A DNA stretch of 64,000 bases from Schizosaccharomyces osmophilus (taxonomy: Eukaryota; Ascomycota; Schizosaccharomycetes; Schizosaccharomycetales; Schizosaccharomycetaceae), in NCBI RefSeq assembly GCF_027921745.1, contig NC_079239.1, positions 213,501 to 277,500 on the forward strand, written 5' to 3'. The number at the start of each line of letters is the position of its first letter. Within the stretch, counting starts at the first letter, position 1. Below, in pieces: positions 51,656-61,184 of this stretch. Below the pieces are notes generated by a model, which saw only the letters and a list, made by a program, of their open reading frames with translations, did no database searches and was not told the origin of the DNA. The position numbers were made by a program, and so were the translations under genes.

Positions 51656-52796
51656 AGCTATCTACGAAAAAGGAAAAACATTAAGAACCTTTTTATAAGG
51701 GACTTGCATTTGACATGAAACAAAAGCCTTTGCCTATAAATGTTGAATGAAACGTACGCTAGACTCAACCACTTAGCAAATTGCTTTGTTTGTTTTTATT
51801 CTCATATAAGAAAAGATCCAATTTTGTCATATACAATAAGAAATACGTTCATGAAGACTTAGTGGTGATTATTATTTTGCTTTTGCATTGTCGCATTTTC
51901 CTCAAAGGAGTCCACCTTTATCAAATTGTTGCGAAGCGCACAATAGCAATTAAGCTCTTACGAATCGAAAGTTTCTGCCGTTATTACAAACGGTCTTGTT
52001 AGTAAATATATATTACAATATATTCGGAAATATTACAAAAGGTAAACAAAGCATGCAAAGGACGATTGAAGAAGTCTTTAGTTGTAAGACTACGCCACCT
52101 GTGAGGCGCGCAAAGGATTGCATTCAACTTTGTTTTCCTTCGAGGCATAGGAAACCTTCAATATACGGTCGAACAGTTTGTGGATAAAATTTGGCTAGAA
52201 AGATTTAGCAATTTGTCATTACGAACGAGTTCCACTCGCAAGCATATTAAAATGTTGATATAAAAATAAGCACCGCAACACAATGCTCAGCTTGTTCAGC
52301 ACATGAATACGTCTCAATTCCTTTTCATTAAATTTCTACTATTTTAAGCATTCCCCGACATAGACGATAAAGATTTCCAAAATGAAGCACATACAAAAGT
52401 ATTTTAACTGTAGCTTTACAACACCTTGATTGTTTCCAAGTTGCATACAGAGTTTTTACTGACCAAAAAGATTACTAGGGAAGGAGGAAACTTTCATGGG
52501 CAAAGCATAATTACTCTACAGCTTATGAGAAAAACAAGTATAGGCAAACTAAAATAGAAGAAGCATTGTGTTTTATGCTGACTATAAAATGAGATCAAGG
52601 AGCGTATAAAATATAAATCCAAATCTCAGAAAACAAAAGGATCCGGAGAACAAAAAAACACATCATAAGCTTTAAAGAAAAAATATGTCACTGAAGTGAA
52701 AAGAAAGGGGAATAAAAACAATTAACCTGAAATACATGTATAGGGTTCATCATAATACAGGCGGAAAACAATGAACTTTTCGAAGTAGGAGATACA
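51656..52796. other. Intergenic upstream of Rictor gene
   Basis: 1.14 kb. One small + frame at 52053-52187 is listed separately; a forkhead core GTAAACAAA lies at 52042-52050. The right part is the 3' flank of the reductase gene. Confidence 0.5.
52053..52187 (+). CDS. Candidate micropeptide with PIP-box-like start, 44 residues
   Basis: ATG frame beginning MQRTIEEVF: Q-x-x-I-x-x-V-F resembles a PCNA-interacting PIP box (Q-x-x-I/L/M-x-x-F/Y-F/Y) except for Val in the first aromatic place, with Lys three residues later. The rest is Arg/Lys/Pro/Cys-rich, ending SIYGRTVCG. Very short and unsupported otherwise; it may be chance or part of a spliced gene. Confidence 0.2.
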   Translation: MQRTIEEVFSCKTTPPVRRAKDCIQLCFPSRHRKPSIYGRTVCG

Positions 52797-54518
52797 TTAC
52801 CAAATTTCCTTAATATATTTCAACGAAAGAGGATTCTGCCAAGTCGCCAATTGGTTCGCAGCTTCATTTTGAGACATACTTCCGTATTGCATGCAAATGT
52901 CCTTTAAGGCTTCATCAACACCCCGTAATAAGCCTTGTTTACCACCGCAAAGGTATATTTTACCGTTTGGATGATTCAAGACATTCCACACAATATCGCC
53001 TTTCATGCGTAATTCGTCCTGTACATATACTTTTCTGTGTGAACGTGATTCGACGACCATATGATGGGGACCTTCTTTGGGATCGTTGTGAAATTCTAAA
53101 GCATCCACCTCGGTATTGTTTTGCTTGGCAGGAGAGCCGGGAGAGTCAAGGCCAGAGTTCTCACTTTGGTTTTCCCATTCGCCATGATACAATTCATCCA
53201 GTTCCGAGTTACGACAACCGTGAAAGATCCAAACTTTTCCGGCACAAGATGCGTTCATGAGACGGCGTTGAACGAAACCACGGAAAGGAGCAATGCCGAC
53301 ACCGGTGCCAATGAGACACATGGGACCATCAGAAGTGAAGTGGGTAACAAAAGCATTTCTATGCAACCCACGAAACATGGGAAGAACCAAATCTCTTTTG
53401 CCATCCATCCATTGTTTTGCTAAATGATACAAGAAACCAGAGCCGATTCCGTAATGGACACCACCACCGACCTTTTCAATCTCTACGAGAGCAACAGCGA
53501 ATTCCAAGATTCCATTATGCTGAGCGGGATCGTTAGACAAAGAATACCATCTTGGCATCAGCTGGGGCAAAACACTTAGCAAGTGATCCAAAGGAAGCTT
53601 GACACTGGGGAAGGCTTCCAAAAGAGTAAGCAGAGTAACATTATTATTAGCTCTTAGATCACAGAAAGCACGTTGACCGAGACGGCTAACCAAAAACAAT
53701 AGTATTTGCTTTTCAGTAGGATTTTCGGCGTATTCAGCCAACAAACGGATTAATTGCTTTTTGGGGGGAGCAGACATGAAATCCGAGGACCATTTGAGTA
53801 GTTCGCGCCGAGTCGTGGGAAGCTCTCGAGCCATGTCCTCTGCCCATATGGTGGGCCAGCGACCGCCATTGGTTTTCAAAAGAATGGGAGCGTCGGCAAC
53901 ATCATTGGGAATTTGCAAAAGGAGGAGCAAATGGTTTACGACGGCATCATCATTGGGAGCCATGAGACCAAAAGAACCGCCAACCATCCATTCTTCACCG
54001 TCGGGAAGAGGATAGTTGGAAACATCGATTTCGAAATGGAAAGCGCGCTTGTAGGCATTGGGCTTTGTTAGTTCGCGGATGTTGGTGACGGGAGAAGGAT
54101 AGACGTGGAAAGGGGGATGAGGTTGAACAAAAGAAGGAGGCATTTTTTCAGGAATAAGAGGGCTTGGATGGGAGGAATCGGCAGCTTTGGCCTCGGGGGT
54201 CAAGGGAGTGAAAGAGACATTACGGGCAGGAAGTTTGGGAATACGATCAATGGTGATGTTATCGTGCAAAAGCCGAAGGTCAAGGTTGAGAGACTGGAAG
54301 TGAGGGTTTAAAACGAGACTGGACATGGAGTCGGCGAGGGTTTGAGAGGGATCGTTTAAGTGGGCGCTTTCGTTTGCGTCTTTATTGGAAGAGCAACGGC
54401 AGTTTACGCAACCGAGCTCAGCGGCAGAAGAAGAGGAATGGGGAATGTTTACGGTAGACGAAGAGGGGGGATTGGGATAGAGATGCTGATGTTTTTGAGA
54501 AATCACAGAAGGAGCCAT
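52797..54518 (-). CDS. Methionine synthase reductase-like FAD/NADPH oxidoreductase
   Basis: 573 residues from the ATG at 54518. The 63 codons upstream stay open but contain no ATG and are Phe/Leu/Ser-rich, so they are read as leader. It is the FAD/NADPH half of the diflavin reductase family (P450 reductase, methionine synthase reductase): FAD domain about residues 160-410 with PRWYSLSNDPAQ, then the NADPH lobe with IGTGVGIAPFRGFVQRR and IFHGCRNSELD, and the C-terminal LCGGKQGL and DALKDI-like helix. No flavodoxin (FMN) domain is seen; a Ser/Pro-rich N-terminus is in its place. Electron partner unknown. Confidence 0.85.
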   Translation of the reverse strand: MAPSVISQKHQHLYPNPPSSSTVNIPHSSSSAAELGCVNCRCSSNKDANESAHLNDPSQTLADSMSSLVLNPHFQSLNLDLRLLHDNITIDRIPKLPARNVSFTPLTPEAKAADSSHPSPLIPEKMPPSFVQPHPPFHVYPSPVTNIRELTKPNAYKRAFHFEIDVSNYPLPDGEEWMVGGSFGLMAPNDDAVVNHLLLLLQIPNDVADAPILLKTNGGRWPTIWAEDMARELPTTRRELLKWSSDFMSAPPKKQLIRLLAEYAENPTEKQILLFLVSRLGQRAFCDLRANNNVTLLTLLEAFPSVKLPLDHLLSVLPQLMPRWYSLSNDPAQHNGILEFAVALVEIEKVGGGVHYGIGSGFLYHLAKQWMDGKRDLVLPMFRGLHRNAFVTHFTSDGPMCLIGTGVGIAPFRGFVQRRLMNASCAGKVWIFHGCRNSELDELYHGEWENQSENSGLDSPGSPAKQNNTEVDALEFHNDPKEGPHHMVVESRSHRKVYVQDELRMKGDIVWNVLNHPNGKIYLCGGKQGLLRGVDEALKDICMQYGSMSQNEAANQLATWQNPLSLKYIKEIW

Positions 54519-56915
54519 TGTTGGGAAATGGCGAGAGCAGAAAAACGTCCAAAAATAGAAAACAACAAAAAAAAGAAAAGAAAAGAGAAGAGAGACAAGG
54601 GATATTTGTTTGTTGGAGGAGGAAAAGCTAAAGAGATTCCTGGACGAAGAGAAGAGGTCGCAAAAGAAGCACCAATGGGTTAGGAAAGCAAAGAGGAAGA
54701 ATTCCAAACAAAAGAGGATAAATTTGCGTCGTTTCCAAGAAAATTGAGCTATTTTAAGCCAAGTTAGGCAGCAAAAACCGTCGAGAAGGGGAAAAGTAAA
54801 AGCAAAAGTGATGGTAGAAGAAGAGTCGAGTGATCAGATAAAATTTAATAGCAAAATCGGTTCCCAGCTGATCATGAGATTTCAAATAAGGAAGTGGATC
54901 GGTAGCGTTAAACGAGGGAACGAGGGGAAGGAATAGAACGTAAAAAAAAGCGAAAAGGATGTTGTGGTATAAGAGAGAAGAAAAAAGGAAGAAAGAAAGT
55001 AATAAAGTAATAAAGAATAGACAGAGCGAGTGTTGTTGGAAGGGAGGAAAAGGCGATTTTTGGTCCGTAGAAAAATCTCAACGTCGGAAGACGTGGAGGC
55101 AAACAAACGTTCGCTGAGTCTGAATTGCAAGAGAAAAGTCAGAGTCGTAAAATTGACAAATGGCCAAACGGTGAGTCGAAAGCGTATTCCTTTTGTCTGT
55201 TGTTTTTAATTTTAATTGTTTGTTTTTGTTTTTTTCCTATTCCTCTCTGCTCCATGTAGATCTTGCAAATCGTTCGTACGAAGCGATCTTACGGATCAGC
55301 GAAGCGAGGCTGGTGCGTCATTCTCCAATTAACGATTATCTGATCATCATGATCGACGTAGATCTAGCAAGGCATAGACATAGACATAGACATTGACATA
55401 TGGCAGGATACAAGTATGGGAGAGGTGCTTTCTCTTGAAAGGTGTCAATGGAAAGCCAAGGGAAAGAGAGTGAAACTCCTAAGAGTTCATGAAAAGTTCA
55501 AGGAAATGCCTTAAAAAGGAGGAACAAATATTCTTTTATGAAAAAGTAGAATCCATCACCGACCACTTTATCAACATCCCGAGCTACGACCACCGACTAC
55601 GACGACTACGGACCACCAAAAAAACACTGGCATACCTTGATGGGTGCTTGCGTCTGCTCAAGCCTGCTCGCACCTCATGCTGCAATGCACTCCAACACCA
55701 CCCAGCTCGATCCACGAAATAGTGTACCTCTATCCAATGCACAGTTCTCAGCCCTCAGTCCTTAGTCCTCCATCCATACAACACAGTGTTTTTTGTTTAT
55801 GTTTATGTTTATGTCTATGGGTCCAAGTCTATGTATGATGTATCGCTAGTACGATAATCCATCCTTGTAGTTTGCCACGCAATAGGATATGGTTACAAAG
55901 GGTCGGCAGAACGACAGAACGATAGAACGACTAGGAACGACTAGGAACGACTCGAATCTCCATTGTAAATCCAACAGGTCCTGCTTCATATTTACGTGAA
56001 CAACCTCGTCAAACATTTGCTTTGCATCCTAAAAGATGGTAAGAAGCTCGATATGACATTGACAATTCGAGTTTTATTGACGATGCCTATTTTCAAAGCA
56101 TCCATATTTCTAGGGAATTTCGATCAAATGTAAAGACAATCAAGAAGGTTCCCATTCTTGTTTTTTTCTTTCATTTTTTCATTTTTTTTTTTGAAAAAAA
56201 AAATTGTCTACCATCTTCAATTAAGGTTGCTTTCTATAACAGCGCAAACAAATTGCAATTCCAGAAACCGCTCCTTCCGTCCTCTCTGCGTCAACAAAAG
56301 ACAAAGAAAAACCTTAAAAGTTTACGTTTGCCTTAAATTTCAATGCCATTTATAACTTTTATTTCTTTTTTGAGCGAAACAAAAAGCCAGGAAAAGCTGC
56401 TCAAGTCGGTTTCCACCCGTTTCTCCCATCCATCGCTCCCATTCTTCAAGACCAACTTACGACAGTGAACGATCGTTTCAGAACGTCTTTTTGCATCCTT
56501 CACCGATTTCGGTGTTTTTCTTTGCTACTTGTTGTTTTCTGATAACACGTAACATGACACACCCTTCCCGGTGAAGTCATTGCTCAAAACACATTTACTT
56601 ATAGCAGCCATGTGCCAAGTTTGTTGTTTCTACTACGACTGTATACGCAACCGACAGCACATCACATTTCTACTACTAACTACTACTGCTACTACTGCCA
56701 ACTAAAAGGTATTTTGAACATTCAAAGGAATTTCGTTGTTCGCCTTTGTTTCTCTTTTTTCCGAAAAGTATAGGTTTTCATTTCCTTCACCCATCGTCCT
56801 TGCGTATTTTTGGTAGATTTTTGATTTGAAACATTCACTTGTTTCTTTCCTTTTCTATTCCTTTTGCTTTTTTGTCCTCTAGTTTCTTCTCAACGACGTT
56901 TTCTTTTTGTAAATC
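54519..56915. other. 2.4-kb divergent promoter region rich in short repeats
   Basis: Largest gap in the window, lying between two genes transcribed away from each other. It holds a (CATAGA)n run at about 55370-55395, (GTTTAT)3 at about 55795-55815, a (GAACGACTAG)-like set at about 55905-55955 and CTA-rich trinucleotides at about 56650-56702. Long pyrimidine-rich stretches before both start codons look like long 5' leaders. No credible coding frame. Possible site of ncRNA or nutrient-responsive promoter; not shown by sequence. Confidence 0.55.
55905..55955. repeat. Imperfect tandem repeat of GAACGAY-type units
   Basis: About five consecutive units of GAACGACAG/GAACGATAG/GAACGACTAG. Local duplication in non-coding DNA. 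Confidence 0.7.
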
Positions 56916-58106
56916 ATGGTCGCTACAATTAACGTTCCTGCCAACCAAAGCGCCCAACATGTTTTTGAAAACGGAGCTAGTGATGCCATCTTCAAGGTCG
57001 CAATTGTCGGTGCCGGTGGTATCAACTTTGGTTCCGCCGAGGGCCCTTGGAACAATGCCCAACGTATTGAACAAAACTTGGGTCAACGTCTTCGTGTCAC
57101 CGCTTTAATCAACCCCGTTCCCAGCGAAACCAACCGTGTTTTGGATACCAAGCGTGATTCCAAGGTTGCTTACGCTTACGATGAAACAAGAATGTTTACC
57201 TCCATGATCCAATACTTGGACTATTTAACTAGACACCCCGAAGAAGAACCCAATGCCTTCGTGATCGGTATTCCTCCTGACTTCCACGGCTCCAACAAGA
57301 TCGGTGCCGACATGGAGTTACAAATCGTCCGTCAATTCCCCAAGGCTGCTCTCTTCGTCGAAAAGCCCATCTCCTCCGCTGCCGTCGAGGACACTTTCGA
57401 TGTTGTTCGTCAACTTGAGCAACACCAAGCCATCATCTCCATCGGTTACATGTTCCGCTACTTGAAGGTCGTCGAGGCCGCCAAAAAGTATATCGAGGAC
57501 AACAACCTCAACATCGTTTGCACAATCGCCCGCTACAACTCTTCCTACATTCACAACTCCAAGGCCTTTTGGTGGTACGTCTCTAAATCCGGTGGCCCTG
57601 TCGTCGAACAAGGTACTCACTTTTGCGATTTGTCTCGCTATTTCGGTGGTGATGTGGACATCCCAACCGTCAAAGTCAACCGTGTCCTTTCCAACGACCC
57701 CGTTGGTAAGCTCTCCGCTCTTCCCATCGATGAAGACGCCATTCCCGAACATGAACGCGTTCCCCGCTTTACCGCTGCTTCCTGGAAGTACAAGTCTGGT
57801 GCCGTCGGTATCTTAGCCCACAGTATCATTCTCCAAGGTACCCAATACGATACTTGCTTGGAACTTCAAGCTGATGGTCACTATATTCGTATTGTCGACC
57901 TCTATGGCACTCCTAGATTGTACATCCGCTCTCCCGATTCCGATACCGAGCGCATCGTCAACTTCCCCGACGATGATCCATACTACTCTGAATTTGAAGC
58001 TTTCATCGGTGTTGCTGAGGGCAAGCTTCCTCGTAGCCGTATCTTGTCTGATTTCGAGGATGGCACCAAGACTTATGAACTTACAAAGGCCATTACCAAC
58101 AGTTAG
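56916..58106 (+). CDS. Gfo/Idh/MocA-family NAD(P)-binding dehydrogenase
   Basis: Single exon, 396 residues. Rossmann nucleotide motif VAIVGAGGINFG near residue 27, the family's EKP signature in LFVEKPISS (about 148-156), and the C-terminal substrate lobe with GGPVVEQGTHFCDLSRYFGG (E-x-GTH-x-x-D catalytic region, about residue 225-245). The family oxidises or reduces sugars and related alcohols, but the substrate cannot be given. Codons are strongly biased to C-ending and AAG forms, similar to rpl21, which predicts abundant protein. The 2.4-kb upstream region is exceptional for this genome. Confidence 0.85.
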   Translation: MVATINVPANQSAQHVFENGASDAIFKVAIVGAGGINFGSAEGPWNNAQRIEQNLGQRLRVTALINPVPSETNRVLDTKRDSKVAYAYDETRMFTSMIQYLDYLTRHPEEEPNAFVIGIPPDFHGSNKIGADMELQIVRQFPKAALFVEKPISSAAVEDTFDVVRQLEQHQAIISIGYMFRYLKVVEAAKKYIEDNNLNIVCTIARYNSSYIHNSKAFWWYVSKSGGPVVEQGTHFCDLSRYFGGDVDIPTVKVNRVLSNDPVGKLSALPIDEDAIPEHERVPRFTAASWKYKSGAVGILAHSIILQGTQYDTCLELQADGHYIRIVDLYGTPRLYIRSPDSDTERIVNFPDDDPYYSEFEAFIGVAEGKLPRSRILSDFEDGTKTYELTKAITNS

Positions 58107-58510
58107 ATGATCATATCCCCATATTTATAGCGATATAAAACAAGTGTTTGAGCATTAGGTGAACGTCCTTTCTAAGGTTGTTTTGGGTTTTCGTGGATAT
58201 TCTACTTTTTTTCCCCTTCTGTACCTTTTTTTTGCCTTTTATTTATCATCCTTGTTTTCTTTTTTTTTTTCTAGCATATTAAGAGATCGGTAATGGAGAA
58301 CATGTTCTGGTCTTTGGATCCTTGTCTTCTTTGTCCTTTCTTTGTGTTTGAAAAATAAATTTTAATAAGTATCTTTCTTTTCATGATTTTTTATTAAATG
58401 GGCATGAATTCTTGGTAAATCGTATCGTATTTTGTAAATTGAAAAACTAAAAAGGAATGCTTTCCTATATATATATATATAATATTATGCCATTCATTTC
58501 ATAATGTAAA
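58107..58510. other. Convergent intergenic, dehydrogenase and bzz1
   Basis: 404 bp with a (TA)8 run at about 58466-58482; otherwise T-rich 3' flank. Confidence 0.5.
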
Positions 58511-60872
58511 CTAGATATCCTCAACATAGCTGAATCGTTCGTTAGCAATCTTTCAAATAACTCTGCCTTCCAAACTTACTTTGCTGGAAATTGACCGGTA
58601 ATACCATGTAAGGTGCCTTCAGACCATCCATTCCCTGCGTCGCGCTGAGTGACACGGATCACGTCTCCCTCATGAATACTTATCTCCATTTCACTTTGAG
58701 CTTCGTAGCCAAATACAGCTTGCACATACTGTTCATCAGCCGCTTCAATAGTCCCGTTTGTTGAATGAACTGTGTCTGTACCCAATTCAACATAAGAAGT
58801 TGGGAGTACACCAACTGAATCGTCAATTTTCACAGAAATCCAACCACTTCCATCTGAAATACTGCATTAGTTCAACCGTTTCATCACTTCCGTTTTCACT
58901 TACTGTCTGGCTTTAAAAGAGTGAATGTTTGGCCTTGGGAAGCACTCAAAACACCTTTTTGGGTTCCAGTGAAATCGTAAAGTAATGTACCATTCACCTT
59001 CTCTTCTCCGTCTTCTGTACGTTGAGTACCTTCGGCTTCATAATTATTTGACAAAGGTGTTTGGTGTAAAGAAGGTGCATATGCATTGCGAGAACCAACG
59101 CTGTTCGTATAGTCGTCCTCATATGTGTCGTAAAGATTGGATGAAAGTAATGATCCTTCTCGTTGATTACTGCCAAAATCCCCTGTGCTTGACAGTGTTT
59201 CGTCGTGATCATCTTCGGCAGAACTTTGACCACAATTGGCTGGAACGTATAGTTGGCATCGTGGATGACATTTGTATCCGCAACCTAAATTTATGTTAAC
59301 AATTTTACAATCTTGATACTTAGAACTTTCTTGATGCATACCCTCGCAGGACAAACCGCGGCCCCAAACTTTAGAATGGCAGTGGAAACACTTGACAGGT
59401 ATCTTAAAGCTAGCAACCTTGAATGTGTGAAAGTTCATTCCATCTTCAATATTTCCGGCATCCTGGGTTATTTTGTTAACACGCACATTGAGGTCGTGGA
59501 CTCTGTTTTTTATTAATATCTCCTTGCTCTCTAGTTCGACAGCAGCTATTTTCGATTCATAAGACTGCTCAAGTGTCGTCGTATCATCAATTCGCGACCC
59601 TTCCAACCGCTTTGATAAGTTTTGTAATTCTTCTTCTGCCTTTTCTATTTCCGATTTGGAGTTCACCAAATTGTTTCGAAGAAAATTTCTACTCGCGCCG
59701 TCTACAACTAATGTATTGGTGTCATGCCAAATTGGGCTAGGCTCGAACACCAAAGGCGAAGGCTCATTCCAAGACTTAACATTGTGCTGACCAAACATTA
59801 CAGAATCCAAAGAAGGTTCATTTTTGTCAATTTCCGAGTTGAGTGCATCTGCTTCTTCGCTTAAAGATTTGTAACAGCTTTTTTCACATGTGATTCCAGC
59901 TTTCCAAGTATCATTCAGATTTTTCACTCTGTACTCATTCAATCTTTGCATATGGTCTAAAAGATTTGGTAGTGTTTCCTGATAATAGCGCTGCATATGT
60001 GCGTTGTAGACAAGGATACGAAGAATATACATATTCTTCTTAACTAGCATATCGTTTTGCGAATTTTTGAAAAGTTTCCCAGTTTTCTCATCGTTGTGCT
60101 TGTCTCTTTTTTGCCTTGCCGACTCCAAACTCTCGCAAGCTTCATGGTAACTTGATTTCGCTCTCTTAACCATGGTCAACAAGGATTCTTTCTGCTCCAA
60201 AAACTTTTCATAAAGGTGGTCATAAGACTTCTTTAAATTGTCAACATTTGCTTCCAATCGCTTTGCTTGTTCATTAGTTTCCAAAACAAAGTCATCCGCG
60301 AGTTTTTGATGAATTTTCGAGGATTGCACAAGTTCATCCAATATTTTCGACCATGTTGTCAGAGAAGCGCTGTATTCACATGTTAGCATGAACAAGTTAG
60401 TGAGAGAGAGTAACTCTTAGACTCTATCTGAAAATACCATTCTAAAGAACCAGCAGATTTCGTAGGGTTATCACCAACGGAAAGAAGTGATGACTTTTTG
60501 TTCTTTTTTTCGACAAACTTTCTTGAAAGACTGGAAAGCTTCTGAGAATATTCTCTCTCTATCGATAAAAAGCGTTAGTTTACAGTGTATTCCCAGCAAG
60601 GTAAAATGGTCGCAATGCAAACCATACCAATAGAGCTCCTTTCTTTGTAATATTGTTGAATGTCGTCTATCCATTTCGATCCGTTATGTACCTAATTTTT
60701 AGAATTAGCTCAAAACCATGTCCAAGCTTGCTTCCTCTTACCCAGCTATCAACAATTTTAAAGTCATCCTGAGTTATTAAGTCAGTAAGAAACCCCTAAA
60801 TAGATTTTCAAAAAGATTTATGCGCCAACGTACGTGCAACTCAGAGCTAAACTTATAGGAATTGAGTTCCAT
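58511..60872 (-). CDS. bzz1: Bzz1, F-BAR/C1/SH3 actin-patch protein (eight exons)
   Basis: Exons (minus strand) 60834-60872, 60742-60795, 60628-60691, 60438-60558, 59342-60369, 58904-59284, 58580-58853 and 58511-58529; introns 38-69 bp. Product about 659 residues. F-BAR domain about residues 10-290 (FKIVDSWVHNGSKWIDDIQQYYKERSSIE, EYSQKLSSLSRKF); C1 domain about 395-445 (HTFKVASFKIPVKCFHC to GLSCEGCGYKCHPRC); two SH3 domains near the C-terminus (TLLYDFTGTQKGVLS to LPTSYVEL; AVFGYEAQSEMEIS to GQFPANYVEDI). The seventh intron completes the second SH3. Bzz1 curves membrane and stimulates Arp2/3 at endocytic sites through WASP. The 57-bp intron inside the C1 domain is in frame and stop-free. The first two exons rest on splice signals and are less certain. 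Confidence 0.88.
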
Positions 60873-61184
60873 TTCGAAATAGTTGATCCTTCAACAAGTA
60901 AAGTTTAAGATAATCGAAAAAGAGTGAAAAGGGAGATTCAAATATCGTGAATTAGCAAAATATGATTAAAAATAAAAGCAAGGCTGAATTAAATACTAGT
61001 ACACGAATGGTATGTGCGTATATTGAAATAATTGGAATGTGTACGACGTATAACCCAACTTGACTACAGCCAACTACACCAAACAAGAAAAGCCAAGGTT
61101 CGAATTGGTTGGTCAAATTACTACGATTGTTTTTCTTGTATTTTACTTTTGCTTTACAAATACAAATTGAACTCAGTGACCACG
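60873..61184. other. Divergent bzz1/dbp5 promoter region
   Basis: 312 bp between the two start codons; nothing further recognised. Confidence 0.5.

Noticed and set aside
54360-54683. Open + frame opposite the reductase start
   Set aside because: Antisense shadow of the purine/pyrimidine-biased leader and N-terminus.
54519-54707. N-terminal extension of the reductase as a membrane anchor
   Set aside because: The hydrophobic Phe/Leu-rich stretch has no ATG and is a pyrimidine-rich leader read in frame.
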